Shown: positions 1-6,161 of the stretch, piece by piece | How positions within the stretch are numbered: position 1 is the first letter of the stretch | Layout: each line of letters starts with the position of its first letter | DNA from: Bacillota bacterium | GTDB taxonomy: Bacteria; Bacillota; Clostridia; Oscillospirales; Ruminococcaceae | Assembly: GCA_023395695.1 (NCBI GenBank) | Contig: JAEWYJ010000055.1 | Span: forward strand, 1 to 10,011 | Reading direction: 5' to 3' | Length of the DNA: 10,011 nt | Program-made: the position numbers and the translations under genes | Notes under the pieces: generated by a model | What the model was told of the DNA's origin: nothing | The model's database searches: none | Seen by the model: the letters and a program-made list of their open reading frames with translations, nothing else

Positions 1-786
1 ATTCTGGACAAAGCCCCCAACATAAAATTTATCGGCGTTATGGCAACCGGCTTTAACGTTGTCGACACGGCTGCCGCTAAAGAAAAGGGCATACCCGTCT
101 GCAATGTGCCTATTTATGGCACCGCTGCGGTTGCTCAGACGGCCATAGCGCTTTTACTGGAGCTTTGCCACCATGTGGGCGAGCATAATCGCGCCGTACA
201 GGCAGGGGAATGGAGTAAATGCCTCGATTACTGCTTCTGGAATTACCCGCTGGTCGAACTGGACGGCAAAACTATGGGCATTATTGGGCTTGGCCGAATC
301 GGCAAGCGTACGGCACAGCTTGCACAGGCACTGGGCATGCAGGTGCTCGCCTGTGACGAAATTCAGGATCAGTTGGTTGTAAGTGAAACGCTGCGTTATA
401 CAACACTGGAGGAGCTGCTGGCTCAATCTGACGTTATCGCGCTGCATTGTCCCCAGACGCCTGCCAACACAGGCATTATCAACAAGGACAGCATTGCCAA
501 AATGAAGGATGGGGTTATGATTATCAATAATTCCAGAGGCCCCCTGATTGTGGAGGAGGATCTGGTTGCCGCACTGGAGAGCGGTAAAATTGCCGGCGCG
601 GGACTGGACGTTGTTCCTGTAGAGCCCCTGCCCGCAAACAGCCCTTTGCTGGGGGCTAAAAACTGCATTATTACGCCCCATCTGTCCTGGGCGCCGCTTG
701 CTTCCCGTTCCCGGCTGCTGGATGTGGCCGTGGAAAATCTCAAGGCCTTCCAGAGCGGAAAGCCGATTAATATTGTAAATCCGTAA
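1..786 (+). CDS. D-2-hydroxyacid dehydrogenase, hydroxypyruvate/glycerate dehydrogenase type (5' truncated)
   Basis: The reading frame is open from base 1, so the N terminus lies outside the window; 261 residues are visible against about 320 for the family, so roughly 60 are missing. The ATG at 40 sits inside the fold (visible text ..GVMATGFNVVD..) and is not the start. A Rossmann motif GIIGLGRIGKRTA, followed by an acidic residue after the next strand (VLACDE), indicates NAD(H) rather than NADP(H) use. The family's catalytic Arg (NNSRGPLIVEE), Glu (VVPVEPLP) and His (ITPHLSWAP) are all present. Members reduce 2-keto acids such as hydroxypyruvate or glyoxylate to D-2-hydroxy acids in the cytosol. 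The downstream tartronate semialdehyde reductase and glycerate kinase favour D-glycerate as the product, but this is inference from context. Other substrates (phosphoglycerate, lactate-type) cannot be excluded. The next gene starts 29 bases after the stop. Confidence 0.9.
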   Translation: MLDKAPNIKFIGVMATGFNVVDTAAAKEKGIPVCNVPIYGTAAVAQTAIALLLELCHHVGEHNRAVQAGEWSKCLDYCFWNYPLVELDGKTMGIIGLGRIGKRTAQLAQALGMQVLACDEIQDQLVVSETLRYTTLEELLAQSDVIALHCPQTPANTGIINKDSIAKMKDGVMIINNSRGPLIVEEDLVAALESGKIAGAGLDVVPVEPLPANSPLLGAKNCIITPHLSWAPLASRSRLLDVAVENLKAFQSGKPINIVNP

Positions 787-815
787 CAGACTTTGCGATA
801 ACAGGAGGTCATACC

Positions 816-1709
816 ATGAAAATTGGATTTATCGGACTTGGCATTATGGGCAAGCCCATGTGCAAAAACTTAATCGCCAAAGGCCATACGCTGGTTGTCT
901 ACGATATTAACAGCGACGCGGTGCAGGAAATAGCCGGTTTGGGGGCGACCACCGCCGGTTCTCCCGCACAGGTTGCCGAGCAGTGCGGGTATATTATCAC
1001 CATGTTGCCAAATTCACCTCACGTAAAAACGGTGGTTTGCGGCGAAAATGGCGTTTTGGAGGGTGCGAGGCCGGGCAGCATTCTGGTGGACATGAGCTCC
1101 ATCGCGCCGCTGGCTTCTCAGGAGGTTGCCGCACAGTGTGCGCAAAAGGCTGTTCAGATGCTGGATGCGCCGGTGAGCGGCGGCGAGCCCAAAGCCATTG
1201 ACGGGACATTATCCATTATGGTTGGCGGCGATAAGGCAGTATTTGAACAGGTGTACGACATGCTTTTGTGCATGGGCGCAAGCGCTGTTTACTGCGGCGA
1301 AATCGGCGCAGGAAACACGACAAAATTGGCGATTCAGGTCATTGTTGCGCTGAATATTGCGGCATTATCTGAAGCGCTTATGCTGGCAACCAAGGCCGGC
1401 GTCGACCCCCGACTGGTTTTGGATGCGATTAGCGGCGGTCTGGCCGGCAGTACGGTTATGAATGCAAAAGGGCCGATGATGCTCCGGCATAATTATGACC
1501 CCGGTTTTAAAATAGACCTGCATATTAAGGATCTGGCCAATGTGCTTGAAACGGCTCACAGTGTCGGTTCCCCCAGTCCGTTAACGGCAGCTGTTATGGA
1601 AATGATGCAGACGCTGCGCGCTGACGGATACGGCCAGCAGGATCACAGCGCGCTGGCTAAATATTACGAAAAGCTTTCCGGCACAGCAATCGAATCGAAA
1701 CTATTGTAA
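816..1709 (+). CDS. garR: 2-hydroxy-3-oxopropionate (tartronate semialdehyde) reductase, 3-hydroxyisobutyrate dehydrogenase superfamily
   Basis: A 297-residue beta-hydroxyacid dehydrogenase, full length for the family. The start is fixed by AGGAGGT at 803-809, six bases before the ATG. The N terminus carries the dinucleotide-binding motif GFIGLGIMGKPM (residues 4-15). The substrate-binding signature DAPVSGGEPKAIDG lies at 117-130, and the catalytic lysine is K170 in GAGNTTKLAIQ. The all-alpha C-terminal domain follows, with the conserved FKIDLHIKDL at 231-240. The reaction is tartronate semialdehyde plus NAD(P)H to D-glycerate, used in glyoxylate, glucarate and galactarate catabolism. The exact substrate within this superfamily (hydroxyisobutyrate, succinic semialdehyde, tartronate semialdehyde) cannot be proven from motifs; the glycerate kinase downstream is the main support. 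It is co-directional with, and probably co-transcribed with, both neighbours. Confidence 0.87.
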   Translation: MKIGFIGLGIMGKPMCKNLIAKGHTLVVYDINSDAVQEIAGLGATTAGSPAQVAEQCGYIITMLPNSPHVKTVVCGENGVLEGARPGSILVDMSSIAPLASQEVAAQCAQKAVQMLDAPVSGGEPKAIDGTLSIMVGGDKAVFEQVYDMLLCMGASAVYCGEIGAGNTTKLAIQVIVALNIAALSEALMLATKAGVDPRLVLDAISGGLAGSTVMNAKGPMMLRHNYDPGFKIDLHIKDLANVLETAHSVGSPSPLTAAVMEMMQTLRADGYGQQDHSALAKYYEKLSGTAIESKLL

Positions 1710-1725
1710 CAAAGGGGAGAGAACG

Positions 1726-2178
1726 ATGGTTATTGATAAATTGAAAAACGCCCATTTATATTATGGCCTGGGGCCGCGTTTTGAAAAAGGCCTGCGCTAT
1801 TTGCAGGAGACCGATCTTGCGTCAATGCCGGCAGGCAAGCATGCCATAGACGGAGAGGATTTATTTATCCTCATCAAGCATTATGACTCCTTTCCGTTGA
1901 AAGACTGCAAGCTTGAAAACCACCGCCACTATGCCGATATTCAGCTGGTGGTCAGCGGCAAGGAATATTTTTGCTTTGCACCGCTGGATGATCTCAAGCT
2001 TGTAGAAGCGCACGACGATAAGGATGTGTATTATTTTGAGGGCGCTTGCGAGCCTATTACGCTGACCGGAGATTTATTTGCGCTGGTATTGCCGGATGAT
2101 GCACATATGCCGGAGCGGGCGATTAATGAGGTGTCGGAACCCATTATAAAAGCCGTTGTGAAGGTACGCTTGGACTAG
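1726..2178 (+). CDS. YhcH/YjgK/YiaL family protein (cupin-like beta-barrel)
   Basis: A 150-residue protein, the usual family length, starting 16 bases after the previous stop behind AAAGGGGAGA (1711-1720). It matches the family in length and in its conserved elements: an early MVIDKL start, the central ENHRHYADIQ segment (64-73) whose Glu and two His are the family's metal-ligand candidates, and a late PDDAHMP segment (123-129) providing another His. Members fold as a double-stranded beta-barrel. Known relatives are EbgC of the evolved beta-galactosidase, YiaL in ketogulonate catabolism, and YhcH in sialic acid operons, where an anomerase role has been reported. Here it sits in a sugar-acid/glycerate operon, so a sugar or sugar-acid anomer or isomer role is likely, but no specific substrate can be read from the sequence. 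It is the last gene before the terminator at 2237-2279. Confidence 0.88.
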   Translation: MVIDKLKNAHLYYGLGPRFEKGLRYLQETDLASMPAGKHAIDGEDLFILIKHYDSFPLKDCKLENHRHYADIQLVVSGKEYFCFAPLDDLKLVEAHDDKDVYYFEGACEPITLTGDLFALVLPDDAHMPERAINEVSEPIIKAVVKVRLD

Positions 2179-2236
2179 CACGCGCTGCACCAAGCCATAG
2201 CGGTAGGAACATATAGCAAAGCAGTCCGAAAAAAAG

Positions 2237-2279
2237 AGAGCCGGAGTAGCTGCGAGAGCAGACGCGACGGCTCTTTTTT
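2237..2279 (+). terminator. Factor-independent terminator after the YhcH-family gene
   Basis: AGAGCCG (2237-2243) pairs with CGGCTCT (2268-2274), and a run of six T follows at 2274-2279. A-rich bases before the left arm can extend the stem against the T run. The 24-base apex holds a second small hairpin, CTGC-GAGA-GCAG (2250-2261), with a GNRA tetraloop. It lies 58 bases after the stop codon, so it plausibly ends the dehydrogenase/reductase/YhcH transcript and separates it from the kinase gene. Confidence 0.75.
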
Positions 2280-2504
2280 GGTATACTGGAAGGGTAAAAT
2301 ATTATAGCCTTAAATGGGGCGTCGCCCTTTAAGCACGACAGCACGTTCGGGCGTCAAACAGGCCACCCAAGCATCTTGGGTTTCTATTGGGTTGATTCAG
2401 GGTAATGTCAAATTGCTATCATTAGTTTGTCAAAAGGCTGAATAGATTGTCCGTCGACCGGATATCGACTTTTAAGTGGGATATAATGCTAAGGAGGAAT
2501 TATA
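2280..2504 (+). promoter_or_regulatory. Leader/spacer before the glycerate kinase with three small dyads
   Basis: No gene is seen in this 225-base gap. It holds three dyads. TTAAA(TG)GGGC-GTC-GCCCTTTAA at 2310-2332 forms a nine-pair hairpin with a two-base bulge. ACCCAAG-CAT-CTTGGGT at 2365-2381 is a perfect seven-pair hairpin. GTCGA-N7-TCGAC at 2453-2469 lies 36 bases upstream of the kinase ATG, where an operator would sit. AAGGAGG at 2491-2497 is the kinase ribosome site and fixes its start. I found no promoter with a good -35 and -10 at proper spacing, so where transcription of the kinase begins is unclear. Confidence 0.4.
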
Positions 2505-3752
2505 ATGCGTTTACGAGACGACTGTGACCGGATTGTCACGCAGTCCATCAGGCGGGTGCAGCCAAGGCAGGCTGTGCAGCGGGCGCTTGCAGACAGAAGC
2601 TTTCCCGGCGGGCAGCTGCTGGTAGTCGCTGTGGGAAAGGCCGCCTGGGCCATGGCCAGCGCCGCCTTTGAGCAGCTGGGGCGAAAAATTACCGGCGGCA
2701 TCATTATCACAAAATACGATCACAGCCAAGGTGCGGTAGGCGACCTTGAAATTTGGGAAGCGGGGCACCCTGTTCCGGACGAAAATACCTTTAAAGCCAC
2801 GCGTCGGGCGCTTGAGCTGACGGAGGGGCTGACAGAAAAGGACACGGTTTTATTTCTTCTGTCCGGGGGTGGGTCAGCACTTTTTGAGGCGCCACTTATC
2901 GCGCAAGCCGAGCTGCTACAGTTAACAAAGGATTTGCTGGCCTGCGGAGCCGATATTGTGGAAATAAACACCTTGCGCAAACGGATGTCAGGGGTTAAAG
3001 GCGGGCGGTTTGCTCTTCACTGCGCGCCGGCCCATGTATTTTCTGTTGTACTCTCGGACATTATTGGCGACCCGCTGGATATGATCGCTTCCGGCCCGGC
3101 CTATCCTGACTCGTCCACCGCCCAGGACGCCAAACAGGTGGTGGAGAAATACCGCCTGACGCTTTCTGAAAAGGCGTTGGAATATCTGGAGCAGGAAACG
3201 CCCAAATCGCTTGACAACGTCGAAACGGTTATAACCGGCAGCGTGCGTGAGCTGTGCGAAGCCGCGGCGGCGGCCTGCGAATCGCTTGGCTATAAAGCGA
3301 CGGTGCTCACCGACTGCCTGACCTGTCAGGCGCGCGATGCCGGCGCGTTTCTGGCCGCTATAGCGCAATATCACCAAATCACGGATCAATCGCTGGCCTT
3401 TCTGGCGGGGGGCGAAACGCTGGTCACACTGACCGGCAAGGGTTTAGGCGGCCGCAATCAGGAAATTGCGCTCGGAGCCGCTTCGCTGCTGTCCGGGACA
3501 CATGAGACGGCGGTATTTTCGTTTGGCTCCGACGGTACCGACGGCCCAACCGACGCCGCCGGCGGGTTTGTGACCAGTAACACCTGTAATCAACTCAAAG
3601 AGCAGGGCATAAGCCCCTTTGAAGTGCTGCGCAATAACGACGCTTATCATGCGCTGAAAGCCTGCGACGGCTTAATTATAACCGGGGCCACCGGCACAAA
3701 CGTCAACGATGTGGCCTGCGTGCTGATTCGCCGTCCACGGCTGTTGCCGTAA
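2505..3752 (+). CDS. Glycerate 2-kinase (type-2, MOFRL family)
   Basis: A 415-residue protein of normal family length, starting at an ATG seven bases after AAGGAGG (2491-2497). It phosphorylates D-glycerate with ATP to give 2-phosphoglycerate, which enters glycolysis before enolase. Family motifs appear in order: VGKAAWAM (43-50), GHPVPDENT (87-95), the glycine-rich SGGGSAL (120-126), INTLRKRMSGVKGGRFA (154-170), LSDIIGDPLDMIASGP (183-198). The C-terminal MOFRL domain follows with GGETLVTL (302-309), GRNQE (316-320), GSDGTDGPTDAAG (341-353) and TGATGTNVNDV (393-403). Nothing is missing or interrupted. The two upstream reductases could both supply glycerate, so the functional link is strong even though a terminator lies between them. 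Some relatives are labelled hydroxypyruvate reductase (TtuD) by old annotation; the motifs support kinase. Confidence 0.93.
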   Translation: MRLRDDCDRIVTQSIRRVQPRQAVQRALADRSFPGGQLLVVAVGKAAWAMASAAFEQLGRKITGGIIITKYDHSQGAVGDLEIWEAGHPVPDENTFKATRRALELTEGLTEKDTVLFLLSGGGSALFEAPLIAQAELLQLTKDLLACGADIVEINTLRKRMSGVKGGRFALHCAPAHVFSVVLSDIIGDPLDMIASGPAYPDSSTAQDAKQVVEKYRLTLSEKALEYLEQETPKSLDNVETVITGSVRELCEAAAAACESLGYKATVLTDCLTCQARDAGAFLAAIAQYHQITDQSLAFLAGGETLVTLTGKGLGGRNQEIALGAASLLSGTHETAVFSFGSDGTDGPTDAAGGFVTSNTCNQLKEQGISPFEVLRNNDAYHALKACDGLIITGATGTNVNDVACVLIRRPRLLP

Positions 3753-3834
3753 AAAGGCTTTCCCCTGCTTATAAAGCGGTGCTTCAGGCGCAACAGAGGC
3801 GCAATATTCTGCAATGGTAACGGATGGATGTAAT

Positions 3835-4305
3835 ATGAAAACAAGACGTATATGCACTGCTGTTCTGACGATAGGTCTGCTGGCCACGCTCTGCTTTATC
3901 TGGGGCAATTCCATGCAGAGTGTCGAAGCATCACAGGCGCTGAGCCTTGGCGTTCTGGAAAAGGTTCGGCCTGTGCTGGAGGCAATGGCGGGGGTGGGCC
4001 GTGTAACGGATCACCTCGTTCGCAAGCTGGCACATTTTGCGGAGTTTGCCGCGCTTGGCATGCAGCTCGCGCTGTTGCTGATTATGTTCGGGCATGTGCG
4101 CCTGCAGTCTGCCATAAACTGCCTTTTCTTTGGTCTGACCATAGCGGTGCTGGATGAAACCATACAAATTTTCACGTATCGCGGCTCCCAGCTTCAAGAC
4201 GTTTGGCTCGACTTTTTTGGGTTTTGTGCCGGGTTGGCTGCCGCGCTGGGGCTGTATTTGCTGATAAAGGCTGCACGGCGCCGCAGCAGCAGGGGCAACG
4301 CCTGA
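3835..4305 (+). CDS. VanZ-like family membrane protein
   Basis: A small integral membrane protein (156 residues from the ATG at 3835). The VanZ-family signature is present: K..HF.EFAALG (64-74), DETIQIF...RG (107-117) and QDVWLDFFGF (121-130), conserved charged residues set between hydrophobic helices at about 5-24, 74-87, 92-108 and 127-146. I chose 3835 because GGATGG (3822-3827) lies upstream at workable spacing and the product then begins MKTRR followed directly by the first membrane helix. An in-frame ATG at 3814 would add seven polar residues and has a poorer site. VanZ itself gives low-level teicoplanin resistance, but most members are widespread housekeeping-type proteins of unknown role, and no other van genes are present, so resistance should not be assumed. 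The gene follows the kinase by 82 bases with no terminator seen between, so co-transcription is possible without a clear functional link. Confidence 0.85.
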   Translation: MKTRRICTAVLTIGLLATLCFIWGNSMQSVEASQALSLGVLEKVRPVLEAMAGVGRVTDHLVRKLAHFAEFAALGMQLALLLIMFGHVRLQSAINCLFFGLTIAVLDETIQIFTYRGSQLQDVWLDFFGFCAGLAAALGLYLLIKAARRRSSRGNA

Positions 4306-4417
4306 CGAAAGCAGATCGGAAGAGGCGCTTAAAAAGCGGCGCGAGAAGCGCATGTAAGCGATAGGCCGCGTTCTGATATTTGTAGTCAAACTACCAGAAA
4401 ACCAAAACGTCTTGACG

Positions 4418-4450
4418 ATCCGTTTTGCAGCAGACCGCGTTGTCGTCCTT
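4418..4450 (-). repeat. Degenerate repeat unit C
   Basis: Read on the minus strand this 33-base unit begins AAGGACGACAACGCG and contains GCAAAACG. It matches unit B (4575-4607) at 22 of 33 positions without gaps, counted by eye, and several differences are third-codon transitions. In the shared frame it reads K-D-D-N-A-V-C-C-K-T-D. The surrounding frame runs from about 4498 to the stop at 4391-4393. Similarity at this length could be chance. Confidence 0.35.
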
Positions 4451-4574
4451 GAAGGGCGCCAGCCCATCTGCGTCCTCCGCCTTGTCAGCCACAAAACAGC
4501 CTCGCCAATCCTGTATCGTTTTTCTGGTGGTATGACTATATAATCCGGCAGTTCAAAACAGGCACAGCTTTGCA

Positions 4575-4607
4575 GCGCATTTTGCGCCCCATCGTGTTAT
4601 CGTCCTT
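4575..4607 (-). repeat. Degenerate repeat unit B with internal hairpin
   Basis: Minus-strand counterpart of unit C, beginning AAGGACGATAACACG and containing GCAAAATG, with the frame reading K-D-D-N-T-M-G-R-K-M-R. It also holds a perfect five-pair hairpin GCGCA-TTT-TGCGC at 4575-4587. The stop-bounded frame is only 28 codons (4539-4622) and has no early start codon, so a functional peptide is unlikely. Confidence 0.35.
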
Positions 4608-4639
4608 GGACTCGGCGGCAATTCATTGATGTTTTGGAT

Positions 4640-4702
4640 CTTACGACGCGCACAACAGACCAACCAAACCTGCGCTTTTTGCCTTGTGTTGGATGTCGTA
4701 AG
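4640..4702. repeat. Inverted repeat with 8-bp perfect arms and inner stem
   Basis: CTTACGAC (4640-4647) is the exact reverse complement of GTCGTAAG (4695-4702). After an asymmetric internal gap a second pairing, CACAA (4651-4655) with TTGTG (4684-4688), continues the helix. Either strand could therefore fold a two-part stem around a loop of 28 bases. It has no T run, so it is not a terminator. It could be the structured part of an RNA or the core of a small repeat element. Confidence 0.5.
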
Positions 4703-4752
4703 CAAATTCTCCGCTATTCTTTACTTTTAGGAAATACGTTAAACCGTTTATA

Positions 4753-4789
4753 AAAAACCTCCATCGGCGTGATACCGAGGGAGGTTTTT
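4753..4789. terminator. Bidirectional factor-independent terminator between convergent operons
   Basis: AAAAACCTCC (4753-4762) pairs perfectly with GGAGGTTTTT (4780-4789). Inside it TCGG (4764-4767) pairs with CCGA (4775-4778) across one A/G mismatch, leaving a seven-base loop. The outer arms give a T run after the stem on both strands, so it can stop plus-strand transcription from the kinase/VanZ side and minus-strand transcription from the sulfur amino acid operon. Confidence 0.9.
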
Positions 4790-4967
4790 ACGTCTGAACC
4801 CGCAGAGAAGCGAGATCAATTGCCTTGGCGGCCTGTTTTGTGCCATCGTCCTGGCTTTTTACAGCACTAAAAATAGTCTGGCACCTGCCGGGCCGCTGTT
4901 TATTGGGGAAACGACTGTCAATAAGCAAGAGGTAAAATATATTCCCAGTGCGCGCGCTATAGCGCAT
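4788..4967 (-). CDS. Possible small ORF or remnant, 59 codons, unknown function
   Basis: An uninterrupted frame starts at ATG 4965-4967, 12 bases after the stop of the PatB-type gene, and ends with TAA at 4788-4790, overlapping the terminator by two bases. The product would start MRYSARTGNIFY and end AIDLASLRVQT. It is Arg/Lys-rich with a short hydrophobic run (IFYLLLI, residues 10-16). The middle holds an S-Q-D-D-G-T-K patch that echoes the K-D-D-N patches of the two repeat units further left. Against it: there is no purine-rich ribosome site before the ATG (the upstream bases are pyrimidine/GC-rich), and no family is recognised. It could be a small operon-end protein, a repeat-derived remnant, or noise. 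Confidence 0.3.
   Translation of the reverse strand: MRYSARTGNIFYLLLIDSRFPNKQRPGRCQTIFSAVKSQDDGTKQAAKAIDLASLRVQT
4832..4853 (-). repeat. Degenerate repeat unit A
   Basis: On the minus strand this reads CCAGGACGATGGCACAAAAC, sharing AGGACGAY and the following CAAAA with units B and C but lacking their middle bases. The frame gives Q-D-D-G-T-K-Q inside the 59-codon ORF. The match is weaker than that between B and C and is offered only as a third possible copy. Confidence 0.25.
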
Positions 4968-4979
4968 TAAGCGGGGCGG

Positions 4980-6161
4980 TCAGGATAATGTATCCAGCGC
5001 TTTTTTCAGCCGTTGCAGTGCCTCTTGCAGCGTCTCGCGCCGGCAGGCAATGTTAATCCGCTGAAAAGATGCGCCGCCTGCACCGAACATGGTTCCACCG
5101 TCCAGCCACAGACCGGCCTGATGCACCATCAGTTCGTCTAGCGCCTGGTCAGACAGTCCCAATGCGGAAAAATCTAGCCAGATCAAGTAGGTGCCCTCCG
5201 GCTCCACCAGGCGAATCTGCGGCAGCTGTTCGGCCAGAAAATGCCGTACAAAGGCCAGATTTCCCAACAGATATGCCTTTAACGCTTCCAGCCATTCGGC
5301 GCCCTGCGCATAGGCGGCCCGGCAGGCGAGCAGCCCCATCACATTTGGCTGGCTGTAGCCGACCCGGCTGATGGCTTTGCGCAGACTGCGGCGAATAGTG
5401 GCATTGGGCACAAAGATATTTGATATTTGAAGCCCTGCCAGATTAAAGGTTTTTGACGGCGCCGTGCAGGTGACCGAGATATCGGCAAATGCCGGCTTGA
5501 TATTGGCAAAGACCAGATGGCGATGACCGGGGTAAACAAAATCGGCATGAATTTCGTCAGAGACGACATAAACGCCGTGCCTGACACAAATATCACCCAT
5601 GGCTGTCAGCTCTGCCTCGGTCCAGACACGCCCCACCGGGTTATGGGGGCTGCACAGTATAAACAGCTTAACGCCGTGAGAGATAATCTTCTCCTCAAAG
5701 TCCGCTAAATCCACACTGTATTTGCCGTCGGCATAAACCAGCTGATTTACGATCGGCTTGCGGTTATTTTCTGCTATCGACTCGCCGAAGGGGTAGTAAA
5801 CCGGCGGCTGAATCAGCACCGCATCGCCCTCGCGCGTCAGTGCGCGGATGGCGGCGCAGAGCGCAAATACCACCCCGGGCGTTTTAATCAGCCATTCGGG
5901 CCGCGTTTGCCAGCCGAAGCGCTCGGAATACCAGTGAGACAGCGCGTTAAAATAGCTGTCGTCCGCCGCGTCACTATAGCCAAATATGCCGTGTTCGGCG
6001 CGTTCTGCCAATGCCTGCCGCACGGCAACAGGCGCTGAAAAGTCCATGTCCGCTACCCAAAGCGGCAGAATATCAGCGGGCATGCCGCGCTTTTGTGCAA
6101 AATCGTATTTTAAGCTGTCGGTGTTGCGCCGGTCTATTAATTCATCAAAATTAATCAGCAT
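4980..6161 (-). CDS. patB: MalY/PatB-type PLP-dependent cystathionine beta-lyase (aminotransferase fold I)
   Basis: A 393-residue fold-type I PLP enzyme, full length. The MalY/PatB group is recognised by WVADMDF near the N terminus (35-41), which ordinary aminotransferases lack. Other motifs are GIFGYS (58-63), QPPVYYPF (118-125), SPHNPVGR (171-178) with the PLP-contacting Asn, SDEIHADF (201-208) with the Asp that binds the pyridine nitrogen, SKTFNLAG (236-243) with the Schiff-base lysine K237, and R368 for the substrate carboxylate. It cleaves cystathionine to homocysteine, pyruvate and ammonia; many members also act as cysteine desulfhydrases. The ATG at 6159-6161 overlaps the upstream gene by 11 bases and is preceded by GGGAGGG (6169-6175) at seven bases, which fixes the start and suggests coupled translation. 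With its neighbour it would complete transsulfuration to homocysteine. Confidence 0.92.
   Translation of the reverse strand: MLINFDELIDRRNTDSLKYDFAQKRGMPADILPLWVADMDFSAPVAVRQALAERAEHGIFGYSDAADDSYFNALSHWYSERFGWQTRPEWLIKTPGVVFALCAAIRALTREGDAVLIQPPVYYPFGESIAENNRKPIVNQLVYADGKYSVDLADFEEKIISHGVKLFILCSPHNPVGRVWTEAELTAMGDICVRHGVYVVSDEIHADFVYPGHRHLVFANIKPAFADISVTCTAPSKTFNLAGLQISNIFVPNATIRRSLRKAISRVGYSQPNVMGLLACRAAYAQGAEWLEALKAYLLGNLAFVRHFLAEQLPQIRLVEPEGTYLIWLDFSALGLSDQALDELMVHQAGLWLDGGTMFGAGGASFQRINIACRRETLQEALQRLKKALDTLS

Larger units (their letters stand above)
4306..4752. other. Gene-poor stretch between convergent operons with coding-like remnants
   Basis: No gene with a start, a ribosome site and a recognisable product was found over these 447 bases. 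It is not random-looking. On the minus strand short stop-bounded frames read like protein, for example the frame ending at the stop 4391-4393 and the one ending at 4536-4538. On the plus strand a stop-bounded 69-codon frame (4544-4750) has no ATG. The frame most open on the minus strand (to 4494) continues into the VanZ gene as its antisense, which makes it unreliable. The best reading is decayed coding sequence or an intergenic repeat element; specific repeats and the inverted repeat are listed separately. Confidence 0.45.

Noticed and set aside
154..681. A 175-codon minus-strand frame antisense to the hydroxyacid dehydrogenase
   Set aside because: It is the reverse of a gene with complete family motifs and has no signature of its own.
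2482..2487. A perfect TATAAT upstream of the glycerate kinase
   Set aside because: It lies only four bases before the ribosome site, so a start placed downstream would fall in or after AAGGAGG, and no -35 hexamer lies 16-18 bases upstream (TTGTCC at 2447-2452 is 29 bases away).
3835..4305. Glycopeptide resistance determinant (VanZ)
   Set aside because: Only the VanZ-like family signature is present, with no vanHAX or regulators nearby; such proteins are common in Firmicutes with unknown roles.
3931..4494. A 187-codon minus-strand open frame antisense to the VanZ-like gene and running into the gap
   Set aside because: Most of it mirrors the VanZ-like coding sequence, the product is Arg/Gln-rich without any family signature, and it has no convincing ribosome site. 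Only the part beyond 4306 is treated as possibly meaningful, in other frames.
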